Shown: positions 18,693-31,404, counted from the stretch's first letter. The stretch is 64,000 nt of DNA from Cristatella mucedo (GCA_009760855.2 WPIO01000045.1:18501-82500), one strand, 5' to 3'. Numbers and translations: made by a program. The notes: a model not told the origin generated them from the sequence alone.

Positions 18693-21600
18693 GGTGCCAA
18701 CGCTCTCTTGGCTTGCACTTTATGTATTGAAATGGCGTCGTTCGTTGTCCATCGTTCGGCGTGATTCCCAAATTGTTTTTTAAAGTCAAGAATTGAAACA
18801 ATTAGTAAGATACGACATAAAACAGCATCATGCCAAGAGGCGATGTCACCATAGCGGTTAAATACTACATCTAGTTCTTTAGGTAAAAGCAATTCAAATC
18901 AAATATGGCTCGGTTTGAGGATGGACACTTGATCACAAATTCTTTTGAACACTCGATCGTACATATTTTCACAAGCGTATGCTTCCGCCTTCTATTTTTT
19001 TCAAGTTCTTTTCATTCGACAGCACGCTTATTTTATTCAGTCTACCGTGTGGGCGCTTCTCAACATCCACAATCGCATTTATATTGTGAAAGAGTCAGCA
19101 TGTTTGAGGTCTTTGCTGTCCGAAAAAAAATTCTCTCTTAGCGCTTTGTGCTCCATTCCCCTGCTATTCTGTCATCATTGTTAGACTGATAAAACAATAC
19201 ACTTGCGTGCAAGCTTAACGAGTTTGCACCGCTGTCTAAACATACTGCTGGATCTCGAACAGGCAGCTGATAGTGTACTCCAAGTATTAGACTAGTTAGG
19301 TCAACTACGACCGCTCGAAAGAAATCTTACAAAAGATATAGGCTGGCTGTCCGTATTCATGCATACGTCTATCGCCACCTCTTGCAAGTGACAATAGCAG
19401 ATTTGTAACCGGACTAGTCTGAGCCAACTGTAAACAAGGACAACATGAAGTCGTGGTGCTCGTCAGTGAGTAGATACTGTTTATGTCTCATGCAAGTGTC
19501 AAAGTCTAGCATTCTCTAGTATCCAGACGGCAAAGACGGTGCTCTAAAGAGGCGTTCTCAATGGGGTAGCTGGGAGCACACAAGAGGGAGGGGGACTGCA
19601 CTGCACTCGCTTGCGGGCTCGCGGCCGATGCGCCCTGTGGACAGCGAGTCAATGCGGCCTCCGGATGCGCCCGGTGGCGGAAAGACGGGCGGCGATCTCA
19701 TGGCGGGAGCTCATGGTGCGAGCTCTGAGGCTGCTCGCGCTCTGAGGAGCGAGCTTTAAGGCCCCGCTCAATGCAAGTATTAAGCAGTCTTAAAATTACA
19801 TTAGTGGAGCCAATACAGAAAGAAATCATCTCCAAAAAGGAAAAGCGTGATTGACTAGATTTCAGGCACGCATGCGGAAACTCAAAATCGTTTGAATGAA
19901 CGTGCAAGCACGGTCACATAATCGAGAAAAATGCAGTTTGTCTTTTTCTCTAACTATGCTGGGATTCGCAACTGGTTACAAGGGAAAACTTGACAAGATT
20001 CAGTTAGTTTCATTTCACAACATGCAATTACTGGGCAACTAAGACGCGTCACTTTTCTTGATTTCAGTAAACTTTCAGACTCACCCAAGCCTGGTTAAAC
20101 GTTGGAAAATAGAGGTAACTGCTCAGAAAAGCAAGCACTTAAAGCGCTAATTTGACTGTCACTTTTACAGCTAATAACTACTTATATGCTTCCTTTAACA
20201 GTCTGGATTTTTACATTTATTAAGTGGAGAGTGTAAGTATTTTCCTGATACTGCAACTGAGGTCTTTAAAGCGGCGGCACGTAAACGCTGTAAAAAAAAC
20301 ACGTACGCAGGACGTCTCACTGTACATCTGTATTTTATGTCGGTGAGAACGGGGACTAAAAAAGGCCATGACATGTTGTAGGGTAGCTTTTAATCTCTCT
20401 CCACGAACTTAAGCGGCTTTGTTCATGGAGAAATTTTCCCAGGAGAAATTCTCTTCGGATGCCAACTGTGCTCCACTTCGTAGGAGATGGCAAGTATCTG
20501 CAAGTCCTTGCAAAGTCTGGTTGATGATTTGCACTTGTGCCCCTAGCCCCAAGTGCTCAGTCCTCGGATAGTCAGAAATTAAGACCTAACTAGTTGGGTT
20601 TCGTCTTTTGAACTATCTATCTCTAGTGATTACAATGAGAAAGTCCACAATTCCGTCGCGAGGCCAGCTGGAATCTTTACGACGCACAGGGAGGTTGCCC
20701 AGCGTTGTCTTTCGCGACAAGCACTTTCTGATGTAACGTGTAACAGAGGCGCAAATGTATGAGCAGTATTGTTTTCTATAAGACTCAACGAAGCGAGACC
20801 GCAGGCTCTCATTTAAAACCGGTGATTAAAGTAGCTACCTAAGGTGAAAGATTTCATAGACACGATAGCTTAATCCGCATGATATGCAGAATATAATCCC
20901 TATTGATTAAAACATGATAATGTTCTCGTACTTAACTAACCTCGGTCGTGGTTTGACTACTTTAGCTGACCATCTTTGTTTCCTTCTTCAAGCTGCATTA
21001 TTTCTACAAACGTTTTAATGCCGTAGCATAACTAAAGCTCTAAATGCCAATTAATGAGTGCACAAAAATAGGCTAGTCGGATAGTCAGCTGCTTAGTATC
21101 GGGTGAAGGAATAGTAAGGGAAAATCATGGAATACTGTGGACTCGTGAAAATAGTGGAAAGTTTGGACGGATGAGTGTCAGTGAAGAGGCTTGCGTAAAG
21201 AAACAGAGATTGCTGGGACAAATACACAGTGGCATTAAAATCTAGAGCCCCACTGTATACATTCATCAACGTGCTAAGATTAGATATATGTATAGAAGGG
21301 TGTTCAGCACCAGTGTATCCTTAGTATATGCTATGCTTATCACGCATTTGCATTTCGAAACCCGGCTCACAAATAAACATATACTAGCGGGCATAGCAAA
21401 TACAGCTTACATCAGTATCTATGTACAAATAAACTTAATCTGATTCTATACTCAACTAGTAATCCATCTTGAACTTTCAAAACCGCTTGATTTCTGTCAG
21501 CACATTATGTGGCTCCTTTCAGTAAGTGTACCTGCATGCATGTCTGTGCACGTGTCTGTGTGTCGATTCCTGCCTCTGTAATGTGCGTTTTTGTTCAGTA

Positions 21601-21713
21601 AGTGTGTGTGCGTGTTTTGGGGTGTATGCCTGTGCCAGAGCATGTATGCAGATGTGGTTACGTTCATGTATGTGTGTATTTGAATCATGCGGGTGCTCCG
21701 GTCCGCCCAACGA
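18693..21713. other. Mostly featureless; GC-rich island and GT-rich tract
   Basis: The part to about 18900 resembles 42120-42330. A GC-rich stretch rich in CpG lies at 19566-19760. An imperfect GT/TG-rich tract lies at 21530-21690. No coding gene is supported. Confidence 0.4.
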
Positions 21714-21962
21714 GACGATTAAAGCTAGTGGTAGATTCTGCAGCAACGATTGTCGGCCGTCAACCCTTAAACTTTCATTTCACGTGCATTCTTGAATATC
21801 GATGCCAGCACCCCATCTTGTGTCGCATTGTTTTAAAGTTTCTACCTAGTTGACTTTTGTTCGCCTTAACTTTCTCGCTCCAACTGCCTTTACATAAGAA
21901 TTACCGTATAGTCAGCCCTAGCATCAAACCATCAAAGTTCTTTAATCCAATCACTTTGCTGT
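21714..21962 (+). repeat. Dispersed repeat, inverted partner at 32043-32272
   Basis: About 245 bases (from CGATTAAAGCTAGTGGTAG to CATCAAACCATCAAAG) recur as the reverse complement at 32043-32272 with high identity. They do not match the long direct repeats that flank the second copy. Confidence 0.85.
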
Positions 21963-22883
21963 GGCTCTAGTCAACCTAATTCTGTAGAGGTATTATTGCA
22001 GTGTCTTTGGCTTTCATATCCTTAAAAACTTAAAATAACCCCCAACTTACCTAATGTAATCCTTAGACTTACAACAAAATAAAAAATAGCCGAGCTGGGT
22101 CGGTCTCTCATGGCATCAACACGGTCAAAATATAGTATCCTTCGTGTGCTCGAGCTTTCTGACACTACCTAGGCGACAGACAACCAATTGAATTTCTGCC
22201 TGATTAGCTTGATCTACTGCTTGAAACTCATCTCGTTTCTTTAAGATCCCGTTTAGTTATTGGAGTCATATTCATATCGTTAGTTTCTGCTGTTCAACTC
22301 TCACTTTAATCATTACGTCTCTGCTTCGGCATATTTTCTGTGAGCTCCTTCTATCAGTCTTCGTCCTTATCTATTTCTTTCCATCTAAGAATCGGCATGT
22401 CTGTGTTTCTGTCTTTTTTTACTAAGCAACATTCAATGAAATAAGGCAGCTACAAGTACACAGACGAGACTCTCTTTTGCAGTTATTTGTGCTTTAGGCC
22501 AATACTGCTTACTAGAGAGCCCTTGCAAATGTAATGCAGGATCTTTCACTTTGACAGAGCTCTCCTAGCTGACCGCAAAGGTACTTCTTCTTTCACGTCA
22601 TGCTGCTGCAATGTCAAACCCAGCAAGCGACAGTGCAGAGTCCAGCATTAGAAACGTAATTGCTACAGTGTTAAGCTAACTAAAGCCGTTAGCTGTGATT
22701 CTGAGCAAGTTCATGCAGTGGTTTCAATCAAGTTCATCTGAAGCCCGATAATCGCCACCACCTACAGCTATATCCTCACCAGATTGACAGTGATCGACAC
22801 AAATAGCAAATGAAAAGAGGCCTGCAAATTTCGCTTTCTTTGCACTGTTCGACCTTTCATCCTGAATAGCTTTTAGATCTTTA
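21963..22883. other. No recognised feature
   Basis: Unassigned. Its end may include 5' sequence of the LINE that follows. Confidence 0.35.
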
Positions 22884-24870
22884 AAAATGCTGATGTCGAC
22901 AATAAACCATCTCCTCAACCGCTCCCAGATAAGCTTCTTACCTGATGATCCAAACGATGATCTAGCCGATCACTTCTCTCGATTCAATGTGCAGAAGATG
23001 GACAAGATCAGGGAATCCATCCCTGCGATGACAAAATCTTCACTAGAATGCTATCCCCCGATTCCTATCTGCATCCCCAATGTCTACATTTAAGCAGGTC
23101 ACTAGTGATCTAGTCCCAAAGTTCGTATCTTAATCGAAGAAGACAACAAGTCCTCTGGACCCTATTGCCACTGTCCTGCTCCTACGTTGCATTGATCTGC
23201 TGCTACCATGCATAACTAACATCATTAAAGTGTCATTAGCCTCAGGTCATGTCCCAGAACCTTTCAAGAAAGCTGTAGTCAGGCCACTTTTCCAGAAATC
23301 GACGCTAGACGAAGAGAACCTAAGCAACTACCTCCCAGTCTCAGTTCTACCATTCCCATCGAAGACACTTGAACGGGTCGTGGCGGACCAGCTAAACTCA
23401 TACATCGAAACCTCACACCTTGCTAGTAAGTTCCAGTCTGGCTTTAGAGCTAATCACTCCACAGATTCAGCATTGCTTAGGGTATACAACGACCTACTTA
23501 GGAATGCCGACATGGGTGGAGTGTCTCCACTTGTTTTGCTCGATTTTTAGGCAGCTTTTGATACCATCGATCACAAATTTCTTCTAGAGCCACTCTCAAC
23601 TCACCTGGGTATCACTAGCACTGCTATGCAGTGGTTCAGGTCCTATCTCAGTTGGAGACGCCCGAGTGTTGATGTGAATGGACAAAGATCGTCTGAGGTA
23701 CCTCTGAAATATTGGGCACCTCAGAGCTCCGTGCTAAGTCCGGTTCTCCTCAATTGTATACTCTCCCTCTTGCTGATGCGATTGCCAAGCACAATTTAGG
23801 TTTTCACTTCTATGCGGATGACACTCCATTGCACCTTTGCTTTGATCCTCCCCAGCCCGCGAGCACCTCAAATTCTCTCAACTCACTTGCAGCATGTATT
23901 AATGACATCACCAAATAGGTGGAAGCCAATTTTCCAAGGCTAAACGATGATAAAACTAACGCACTAGTTATGGGCAAACGCAGTGTTTTTCACAAATCGG
24001 AACGGATGAATGTCAAAATTGGCTCTGCCACCAAATCTCCAGTTGTATAAGTTCGAAATCTAGATGTCATTTTCCAAAGAGAATTCTCGTTAGATGACCA
24101 CATCAGCTGCTCAGTCAAATCGGCTTATTTTCAGCTTCATAACATTGCTAAAATTTGGGCTTGTTTAGATAAGGAAACCACGTCTAACTGGGTCCTGCAT
24201 TCGTGACATCCCGTCTCGACTCCTGCAACTCACAGCTTACTGGCCTACCGCCAAATGCGATCAGGCGATTGCAGCTGGAGTAAAACTCTGCAGCTAGGCT
24301 TGTCTGTCGTGAGCGTCGCAGTTGCCACATTACACCACTTCCTCCCGACCTGTACTGGCTACCAGTCAAGCCATGGATTGACTTCAATGTTTTGTCGCTC
24401 ACTTTTAGGTCCCTTCATTATTTGGCTCCAGCCAATCTCTCCGACATACTCCCCCATCAGGCCAAGCATCGTACCACCAGCTTTTCGGAATCCAACAGTC
24501 TACAAAGACCCCGTATGAACCTCAAATCCTTTGGAACTGCACATTTAGTTCGTATGCTCCCAAAGCCTGGAACTCACTCTCGACTTGCGTCGGAACGTCC
24601 CTGTTGGGTCCCTGTGATTTATCGTTGATGTGCTTATGAGTGCTGAAACTGTGCATGCTGCCACTAACCGCATTTGCATGCTGACCCTGTGCATGTCACC
24701 CCTAACCATATTATTCAATTAGTTTGTTTATCAAGCTTGATTTTACTTACCATTAAATTGTGTTTCCCTTCCAAGCAAATGTAAAGCGCCGAGAGAAAGA
24801 GAGAGATTAAAATCTCTGATGGCGCTTTTTCAAGTGCGTTATTATTGTTATCTTTATGATTATTACTGAT
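22884..24870 (+). mobile_element. L2/CR1-type LINE, 5'-truncated, dead
   Basis: The end of the region before the reverse transcriptase, then the reverse transcriptase itself, are readable in pieces: FKKAVVRPLFQKSTLDEENL, VSVLPFPSKTLERVVADQL, FQSGFRANHSTDSALLRV, LLDF followed by AAFDTIDH (a TAG at about 23548 splits this catalytic Asp motif), SVLSPVLL, and the catalytic FYADD motif near 23812. Stops and frameshifts break it throughout. The 3' UTR ends with a hairpin-like AAAGCGCC...GGCGCTTT element and a short (ATT)n tail near 24840-24870. The motif order and tail are typical of L2/CR1-like non-LTR elements. It could not encode active enzyme. Many 3' fragments of the same family occur in this window. 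Confidence 0.85.
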
Positions 24871-25094
24871 ATACAAGTTTCGTATGTTATTACTAGCAGG
24901 ATAATAGTTGTTCTTTAAAGCATGTGTAAATGCTTCTGAATATACTGCATCCGGATAGGTGACGCTATTGTGAGACCGTCACCACATGCTTCAAATTTGG
25001 GTGTCGCTTTCGACAACTGCCTAAATTTTACTTTTCTTCGGTTCAGATGACTGGTTCTACAGCTAGCCCTGACGTTTGAGCCCAGTCCAATATT

Positions 25095-25766
25095 AATTAA
25101 TAATAATAAAAATAATAACGTACTTGATAAAGCGCCCTCAGAGAACCTAATCTCTCTCTAGGCGCTTTACATTTGCAGCAAAGGGAAATGCAATGGAATG
25201 GTAAGTAAAATCATGCTTGAAAAACAAACAAAATGAATGAAATGGTTAGGGTTGACATGCACAGGGTCAGCATGAAAATTTGGTTAGTGGCAGCATGCAC
25301 AGTGTCAGCACTCATAAGCACGTGAAGGACGAATCACAGGGACCCACGAAATGCTGTCTTAAATAGGTGTGTTTTTAGTTCCTTTTAAATGTGGTCAGGT
25401 CAGGGAATGTTCTGACGCAGGTCGGGAGGGATTTCCAAGCTTTTGGAGCATACCAACTAAATGCATGGTCTCCATAAGATTTGAGGTTTGTACGAGGTAT
25501 TTCTACACTGATGGATTCCGAAAAGCGGATGGTACGATGCTTGGCCTGATGGGGGAGTATGTCGGAGAGATAGGCTGGAGCCATAGAATGAAGGGACCTA
25601 AAAGTGAGCGACAAAACCTTGAAGTCAATCCGTTGCTTGACTGATAGCCAGTGCAGGTCGGCAAGAAGTGGAGTAAAGTGGCAACAGCAACGCTCACGAC
25701 AGACAAGCCTAGCTGCAGAGTTTTACTCCAGCTGCAATCACCTGATCGCATTTGGCGGTAGGCCAG
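25095..25766 (-). mobile_element. LINE 3' fragment (same family)
   Basis: Reverse orientation: an (AAT)n tail at 25095-25120, the AAAGCGCC tail element, the 3' UTR, then the C-terminal coding part (LTFRSLHSMAPAYLSDILPH). It is cut at 25766 by the start of the LTR element, within sequence that continues uninterrupted in the copy near 62470. Confidence 0.85.
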
Positions 25767-25770
25767 AGGT

Positions 25771-25817
<47 letters not shown>

Positions 25818-26399
25818 GAGGGGGGGAGTATAAATGACAGGACTGACAGAGCTCAGGGCTGCAGCTTCGGTAGTCGATGCGAGACTACGCTTCGAGAGCA
25901 CGAGAGACGAACCTACGGCGACGGACAGCTAAGTACATCTTAGACTGAGCAGTTGTGTTCAGCCGGCTACTCAGCTAGCCGCTCGTATCTTGGGGTGCTG
26001 TAGCGACGCGCGCATAGGGTAGTTATTTATACTCGGACTTCGGGAGTTCGCACAGTTAACTCCGTCGGTCCGGTACACGCCGCGTAAACGCGTAGGGTAG
26101 TTATTTTAGTCGGGCTTCGGGAGTTCGTGCAGTTAACTCCGTCGGACCGATACGCGCCGCCTAAACGCACAGGGTAGTTGGTTATACTCGGACTTCGGAG
26201 TTTGGGCAGTTAACTCCGTTGGTCCGGTGCGCGCCGAGTAAAGCGCTAGCGCCGGCACGTAACCGCTACGAACAGGCCCACAATAAACTGTTGCTTTCGG
26301 CACCCATTTGTGGCCGCCTGTGTTTTAACCGCATCGCAGCACTGCATCGCACAGTCCACCGGTAGAGAGCCAGGGGACGAGCTTGTCTGGGCGGTTACA
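25767..26399 (+). repeat. 5' LTR
   Basis: Starts about where the LINE is cut, with a (GA)n tract, then GGGGGAGTATAAATGACAGG with a TATA-like box (about 25828). It holds three tandem units of about 77 bp (26016-26246) and ends GGTTACA. The near-identical partner is at 29727-30392. Confidence 0.85.
26016..26246 (+). repeat. Three ~77-bp tandem units inside the LTR
   Basis: Units begin AGGGTAGTTA at about 26016, 26094 and 26171. Each contains CAGTTAACTCCGT and a GCGCCG-type end. The same array is in the right LTR. These are candidates for promoter or enhancer repeats. Confidence 0.85.
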
Positions 26400-26401
26400 T
26401 T

Positions 26402-26410
26402 TGGTGACCC
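26402..26410 (+). promoter_or_regulatory. Primer binding site (tRNA-Trp type)
   Basis: TGGTGACCC begins three bases after the LTR end. It matches the first nine bases of the site complementary to the 3' end of tRNA-Trp; the match weakens after that. Confidence 0.6.
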
Positions 26411-26456
26411 TGCTTTTGATTCGAAACACTTGCAACCTTCTTGATTATACGTGGAG

Positions 26457-28394
26457 ATGGCTTCATTTAACGGTTCGGAGCTATTGAATACCTCCGGCCC
26501 AGCGTTCGACATCCTGCAGTCGAGCCTAAACGACCCCGCTATTTTTGCTCCGATTAGCCGTGATCTAATGGAGCGTTTTGGCGCGCTCGAGGAAGAGAAT
26601 GCGCAGCTACGCGAGGCGGAGATCGCTGCTGCGTGGGTCGGCCTCCCCAGCACCGGCACACCAGCCGGGTCGGCAGCCTTACCGCCGAGCTGCACCCCGG
26701 AAGCGGCGCCACGCGTCCCACCCACGATACTTCGCCATCGCAGTACGCGGTCGGTCTCTTACCGCGCCCGGAGGGTTATGCTGCACCCACCGCCTTGCGA
26801 CGCGCCATAGGTTACGCCCCGTACGTTACGACGTGCCCGGCAGGAGTCGCTCCGCCGCACGCTGCTCATGTTTGGCACGCTGCGACCGCTATCTTTCCTT
26901 CACCCCGCGCGGAGCCTTTTTCCGCTAACCCCGCTTGCAGTGGCGCGGCAAGCTATCCCCGGCCGGACCATGCGGAAAAGCCACAGGTGCACTCGGACGC
27001 CGCCCTTATTTTCGCGCCGGCTGCTAATGCATGCGGAGACTACGCCCGACCTGTCGCTAGCCCGCGCGCTGAGCAGACTCCTCGCACGGCTGAGCCGGCA
27101 TTGCTGAGCCGGATCTTCGTTGTGCCCGCAGACGCGTTTGACGGGAGCGTAGAGGCCTCATCGCTGAAACTGGCACCTTTCCGGGGGATCTGACGGACTC
27201 CTTCCCACGGTGGATCAGCGATTATGAGGTGCTTCCTAGGTTTTGCGGATGGTCTCCGGACCTCCAGCTATTGCGCTTGGGCGCATACTTTCGCGGCCGA
27301 GCGCTTGACGTATATCGCTCGGTCTATGAACGGCTCTGCGAGCCAGACCAACGATGTACATTCGAGGGAATGAAAGCTGAACTGGTGCGAACGTTCACCT
27401 CTGGCGTGCGTCGCGATTCTGCTCGCGGGGCCCTACACGGTTGTCGCCAGGGTGCTGCACAAAGTGTTTACGACTTCTACAGGCACCTTGTAGACACTGC
27501 CACCGTCGCATACCCTACTACTCCGCAGGCGGACCGTGACGCTATGGTCCTCTCCTTGTTCGTTGGTGGCCTTCATTCCGCGATTAGCGATGCTGTCTTT
27601 GCCAAAGACTGAGCCTGCCTAGACGAGGCCCTAGCTTTCGCTGAAAGATGCGAAGCCAACCCTCGCTTCTTTAGTCGAGGGGCTGCTACCGCCGCGCACG
27701 CTGGCGACCAAGGCCACCCATTCCCATCTGGAAGGGATAGGACCCCTGTTTCTCGCGATATAGAGAGTAAGGTGGATGCATTGGCCGGGCAAATGACCCA
27801 GGTGTGTGACCTGCTTGCCAAGGGAAAGAGGGAAAACTTGGACCCCACCCGTAGGCAATCGTACGAGTTCCGCCCGGCGCAGCGTAAACCCTCTAATTCT
27901 TCATCTGGCTTCCATACCAAGGAAGGCCGCCCTCTCTGCAGGATTTGTTCCAAACCGGGCCACACCGCTGGTAACTGCCCACAGGCCGATCTAACTATCG
28001 GGCGTAGGCCGTTCGCACACAACAGTCGGCGGTCGGATGACCGGGTGCAGGCTGCCATGGGTCAGGGGGTGGCTGGGTGGACGCAGGACGTGGTAGGCCG
28101 TTCCATCACGAGTCGGCTGATCGAATCTCTACCGAGCCAGTACACTACAATCCAGGTGTTTTCCCTCCACACGTTTCGGCCTGGCAATCTCATGGGCCGG
28201 AATCTTCCGGTTCTCTCGGTACGAGTGGGTACGCGAACTATGCTTCGGCTGGGTGGATACCTTCGCCCTCGACTGGCGTTCATACCCACCCCATGACTGG
28301 CCAGGCATCGGAGAGCGGTTTCGGCCGTGATGGCCGCGGTTTCTGGGACGCTCAATCGGCACCGTCACAGCAGGAGTGACTAGCACGGGCGCCG
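26457..28394 (+). pseudogene. Retrotransposon Gag, broken
   Basis: The start at ATG 26457 (MASFNGSELL) gives an N-terminal region, then frameshifts lead through a Pro/Ala-rich part to a VPADAFDGSVEASSLKLAPF segment. The next frame (27229 on) holds the capsid-like retrotransposon gag domain (LRLGAYFRGRALDVY, then GVRRDSARGALHG). A TGA at 27610-27612 interrupts it. The same frame resumes and carries a CCHC zinc knuckle, CRICSKPGHTAGNC (about 27937-27978), which binds genomic RNA. Length and order fit a Gypsy-type Gag. Several frame breaks mean no full product can be made. Confidence 0.8.
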
Positions 28395-29135
28395 ATGAGC
28401 CCTGAGACCGTGGACACCTGGCCCTCCGCCCCACACACCATCGCACTGGTGAAAGTGAATGGTGTGCTGGTCACGGGACTATGGGACACCGGTGCGAATA
28501 TTTCCTTGATGTCGGCCTCCCTCGCCCAACGGCTGAGTCTCCCCCTCTCGATGGAGTCAGTTCGGGCGTCCAGTATCACGGGTTCTTCCCTGCCTATAAT
28601 AGGGGCCGTGACAGCGAGCGTGCAAGTGGGAGGCATCACCCGCGAGCACCAATTCTATGTCACCACCGAGTCTCTGCAGCCGCTGCTGCTGGGAACTGAC
28701 TTTCTTGTCTCCCTGCCGCCGGTCACCTACGACTATGGGCGTGGAACCGTGCAGGTGGGTGACCACCATCTACCACTGGTGGGTCACGCGGAGGCTTTAG
28801 CTCCGCCACAGCAGATTCACCGGGCAACGGTCAGGCAGAGCAGGTCACCGAAGCTGGTGGATGCGAAGCTAGGCATAGTTGGCAAAACTAATGCCAGTGT
28901 TTCAGTTGCAGGCGACGTTAAACCGACGCCGAGGCCTCGGATTCGTCCACGTCAACCACTGCCAACCGGCTTGGATGCGAACATTCTCACAGTTACTAGG
29001 TTCTCGGTTGCAACGCCGTCAGCTGCGGACCCGGCTCCACCACAGTTTAGCGGCAGCGATGCGGTTCCGCCGGAGCCAGCTTCACGGACAGGTCACCTCA
29101 TCGAGGCCTCTACGCATGGCATAGCTGAAGGCTGA
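28395..29135 (+). CDS. Retropepsin-type aspartic protease, start of pol
   Basis: An open frame of about 245 codons. The catalytic motif is LWDTGANISLM (Asp codon at 28485-28487), and a hydrophobic LLLGTDFL follows about 75 residues later, the paired signature of retroviral and Gypsy proteases. The protease cleaves Gag-Pol. The frame differs from that of gag, as expected if pol is made by frameshifting. A TGA at about 28377-28379 closes the same frame just upstream. After about residue 150 the sequence is a linker. Reverse transcriptase should follow, but the frame ends at 29135 and only a short, unassigned stretch separates it from the right LTR. Confidence 0.8.
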   Translation: MSPETVDTWPSAPHTIALVKVNGVLVTGLWDTGANISLMSASLAQRLSLPLSMESVRASSITGSSLPIIGAVTASVQVGGITREHQFYVTTESLQPLLLGTDFLVSLPPVTYDYGRGTVQVGDHHLPLVGHAEALAPPQQIHRATVRQSRSPKLVDAKLGIVGKTNASVSVAGDVKPTPRPRIRPRQPLPTGLDANILTVTRFSVATPSAADPAPPQFSGSDAVPPEPASRTGHLIEASTHGIAEG

Positions 29136-29557
29136 GTGAAACCTCCGATCCCTCACCCTCTGGCCGAGCGGCAGGGCGACCCAGAAGACGACGACCGCCG
29201 TTCTTCAGTTGGGCAGGATGATAGACAATGCCATTTGCTGCGCCACGACCGCGAGCATAGGCCTAATCCTCGATATCGAGATATGTGGTGCTAAGGCGAA
29301 GCTACCGCAGCATCGCATTAACACCACCCCGGACGGGCCAAAGTGTCGGATCAGTCCATTAGGGGGCTCCATGCTTTTTTTTCCACTCGGGCCAGTGGTT
29401 TTTTTAACGCCGGACCCCGGACTGATCAAATACGAGGCCGTATCTCGCGAGGAAAGAGAGTAATGATAAGGAGCAGCTTTCAGGCTAGCCGCGATATTAG
29501 CCCTTGCCTTAGTCAGTCTGACTAGGGTACCTAGAGCAACCGTAGCAGGCGGACTAG

Positions 29558-29660
29558 CCTAGGATTGGCCAAGGATTGGTCAAGGACTAGCCAAGGACTA
29601 GCCAAGGATTGGCCGAGGAATGACCAAGGGCTAGCCAGGGGCTAGCCAATGGCTAGCCAG
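29558..29660 (+). repeat. Short tandem repeat (GGACTAGCCAAG-type)
   Basis: About nine imperfect 10-12 bp units with alternating CTAGCCA and ATTGGCC, close to the right LTR. Confidence 0.8.
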
Positions 29661-29726
29661 GAAGAATTAGGCCGAGGACGGACACCGAGAGCTAGGGTCC
29701 GACAAAAACAATAACAGCTACGCCCA

Positions 29727-29736
29727 AGGTCGAGAG

Positions 29737-29820
<84 letters not shown>

Positions 29821-30392
29821 AGTATAAATGACAGGACTGACAGAGCTCAGGGCTGCAGCTTCGGTAGTCGATGCGAGACTACGCTTCGAGAGCACGAGAG
29901 ACGAACCTACGGCGACGGACAGCTAAGTGCAACTTAGACTGTGCAGTTGTGTTCTGCCGGCTACTCAGCTAGCCGCTCGTATCTTGGGGTGCTGTAGCGA
30001 CGCGCGCATAGGGTAGTTAGTTATACTCGGACTTCGGGAGTTCGCACAGTTAACTCCGTCGGTCCGGTACACGCCGCGTAAACGCGTAGGGTAGTTATCA
30101 TAGTCGGGCTTCGGGAGTTCGTTCAGTTAACTCCTTCGGACCGATACGCGCCGCGTAAACGCACAGGGTAGTTGGTTATACTCGGGCTTCAGAGATCGGG
30201 CAGTTAACCCCGTTGATCCGGTGCGCGCCGCGTAAATCGCTTGTGCCGGCGTGTAACCGCTACGAACAGGCCCACAATAAACTGTTGCTTTCGGCACCCA
30301 TTTGTGGCCGCCTGTGTTTTAACCGCATCGCAGCACTGCATCGCACAGTCCACCGGTAGAGAGCCGGGGGTCGAGCTGTCTGCACGGTTACA
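29727..30392 (+). repeat. 3' LTR
   Basis: Near-identical to the left LTR but with a longer (GA)n run (29739-29815). It ends GGTTACA. Differences are mainly in the GA tract and scattered substitutions. Confidence 0.85.
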
Positions 30393-31235
30393 GCTTATTG
30401 CCAGAGGTTTATTGCACATTAAGCGAGGATTCCAAAGGCAAGCGTTAAGTCAGGCCGATGGAGTTACAACAGGCCTGATGACCACTAAGTTAGAGAGATT
30501 TACAGTCACGCACGTGGGGGAGCGTGCTGAGCGGTTCGAGACAAGGCTAGGAATACCAAACGAGCTGGTACTCAGCTTGCAGATTCCGCCCAATGAGCTG
30601 TTTCGGCCACCGCGGCGGCTACGGGTGCTATTCTTTTGTTAATGCATAGTTCATGAATCTTAGCAACAATATTAATATCTAGGAATGCATTTGATCTACG
30701 ATGACGAAGCGATAGCAGCTGCTGACGGTCATAACTAAAGAGCAGGTTACAAGCCGCTTGAGTAGCTAAGGCAGCCGCCGGCGTGGGAGACCCAGCAGCC
30801 GGAAGTGACAAGCGTTTAGATGTCCATAAGCACGTAATTTCTTACGCATTACGGTCAAATAATAATCACAATAACTTTAAACAGGTCTTAGCTGTATCGT
30901 TTCTGTATACCATGTTCGCAAGAACGTTCGTTTTTCGGAAGAATTCTGCAACGAACACGAACGCACGTTAGGACGCTCTATGTGTAGAACTGTCTTCCAC
31001 GGTGGCTTGCTCAAACATTTAACCAGCTCCTTAGGTCAGTCACGGCTTAATTATTGCGATTCCATTTTAAATGAGCTACAGTAAAAGCAACTAGGCGACT
31101 GTAGATGGCTATGAATATTGCTGCATAGCTAATTTTAAAATTCCAAAGGTTTAACAATGTTTCTCATTTTCTCAAAGAGCTTGAATGGCGGCCGGTTAAT
31201 AAAAAAAAAACTGATGAGACATTCTCGTTAATATT
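30393..31235. other. No recognised feature
   Basis: Short frames only. No gene supported. Confidence 0.35.
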
Positions 31236-31330
31236 ACTCACCATTCAATCACGTTTCCCTTTGCAGTAAATGTAAAGCGCCTCGAAAGAGATTGAGATCT
31301 CTGAGGCACTTTCTCAAGTTCATTATCATC
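31236..31330 (+). mobile_element. LINE 3' tail fragment
   Basis: ACCATTCAATCACGTTTCCC followed by GTAAAGCGCCTCGAAAGAGA matches the last 90 bases of the LINE family. Confidence 0.8.
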
Positions 31331-31404
31331 ATAATTCTCCTCATATATGGCCAAAAGTTCAATTGTCCGGGCCTCTGCCAATGCATTGCAACACATCTGT
31401 ATCA

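Larger units (their letters stand above)
25767..30392 (+). mobile_element. Ty3/Gypsy-type LTR retrotransposon, internally deleted
   Basis: Two long terminal repeats (25767-26399 and 29727-30392) bound an interior with gag and an aspartic protease. No reverse transcriptase, RNase H or integrase core is found, so it is non-autonomous or dead. A tRNA-Trp-like primer binding site follows the left LTR. That primer is used by the CsRn1 lineage of Gypsy elements, which also fits the gag type. The left LTR abuts a LINE fragment. I found no clean target-site duplication. Confidence 0.85.

Noticed and set aside
26578-27193. Overlapping frames in the gag region as separate genes
   Set aside because: They are Pro/Arg-rich shadows of broken gag in GC-rich DNA.
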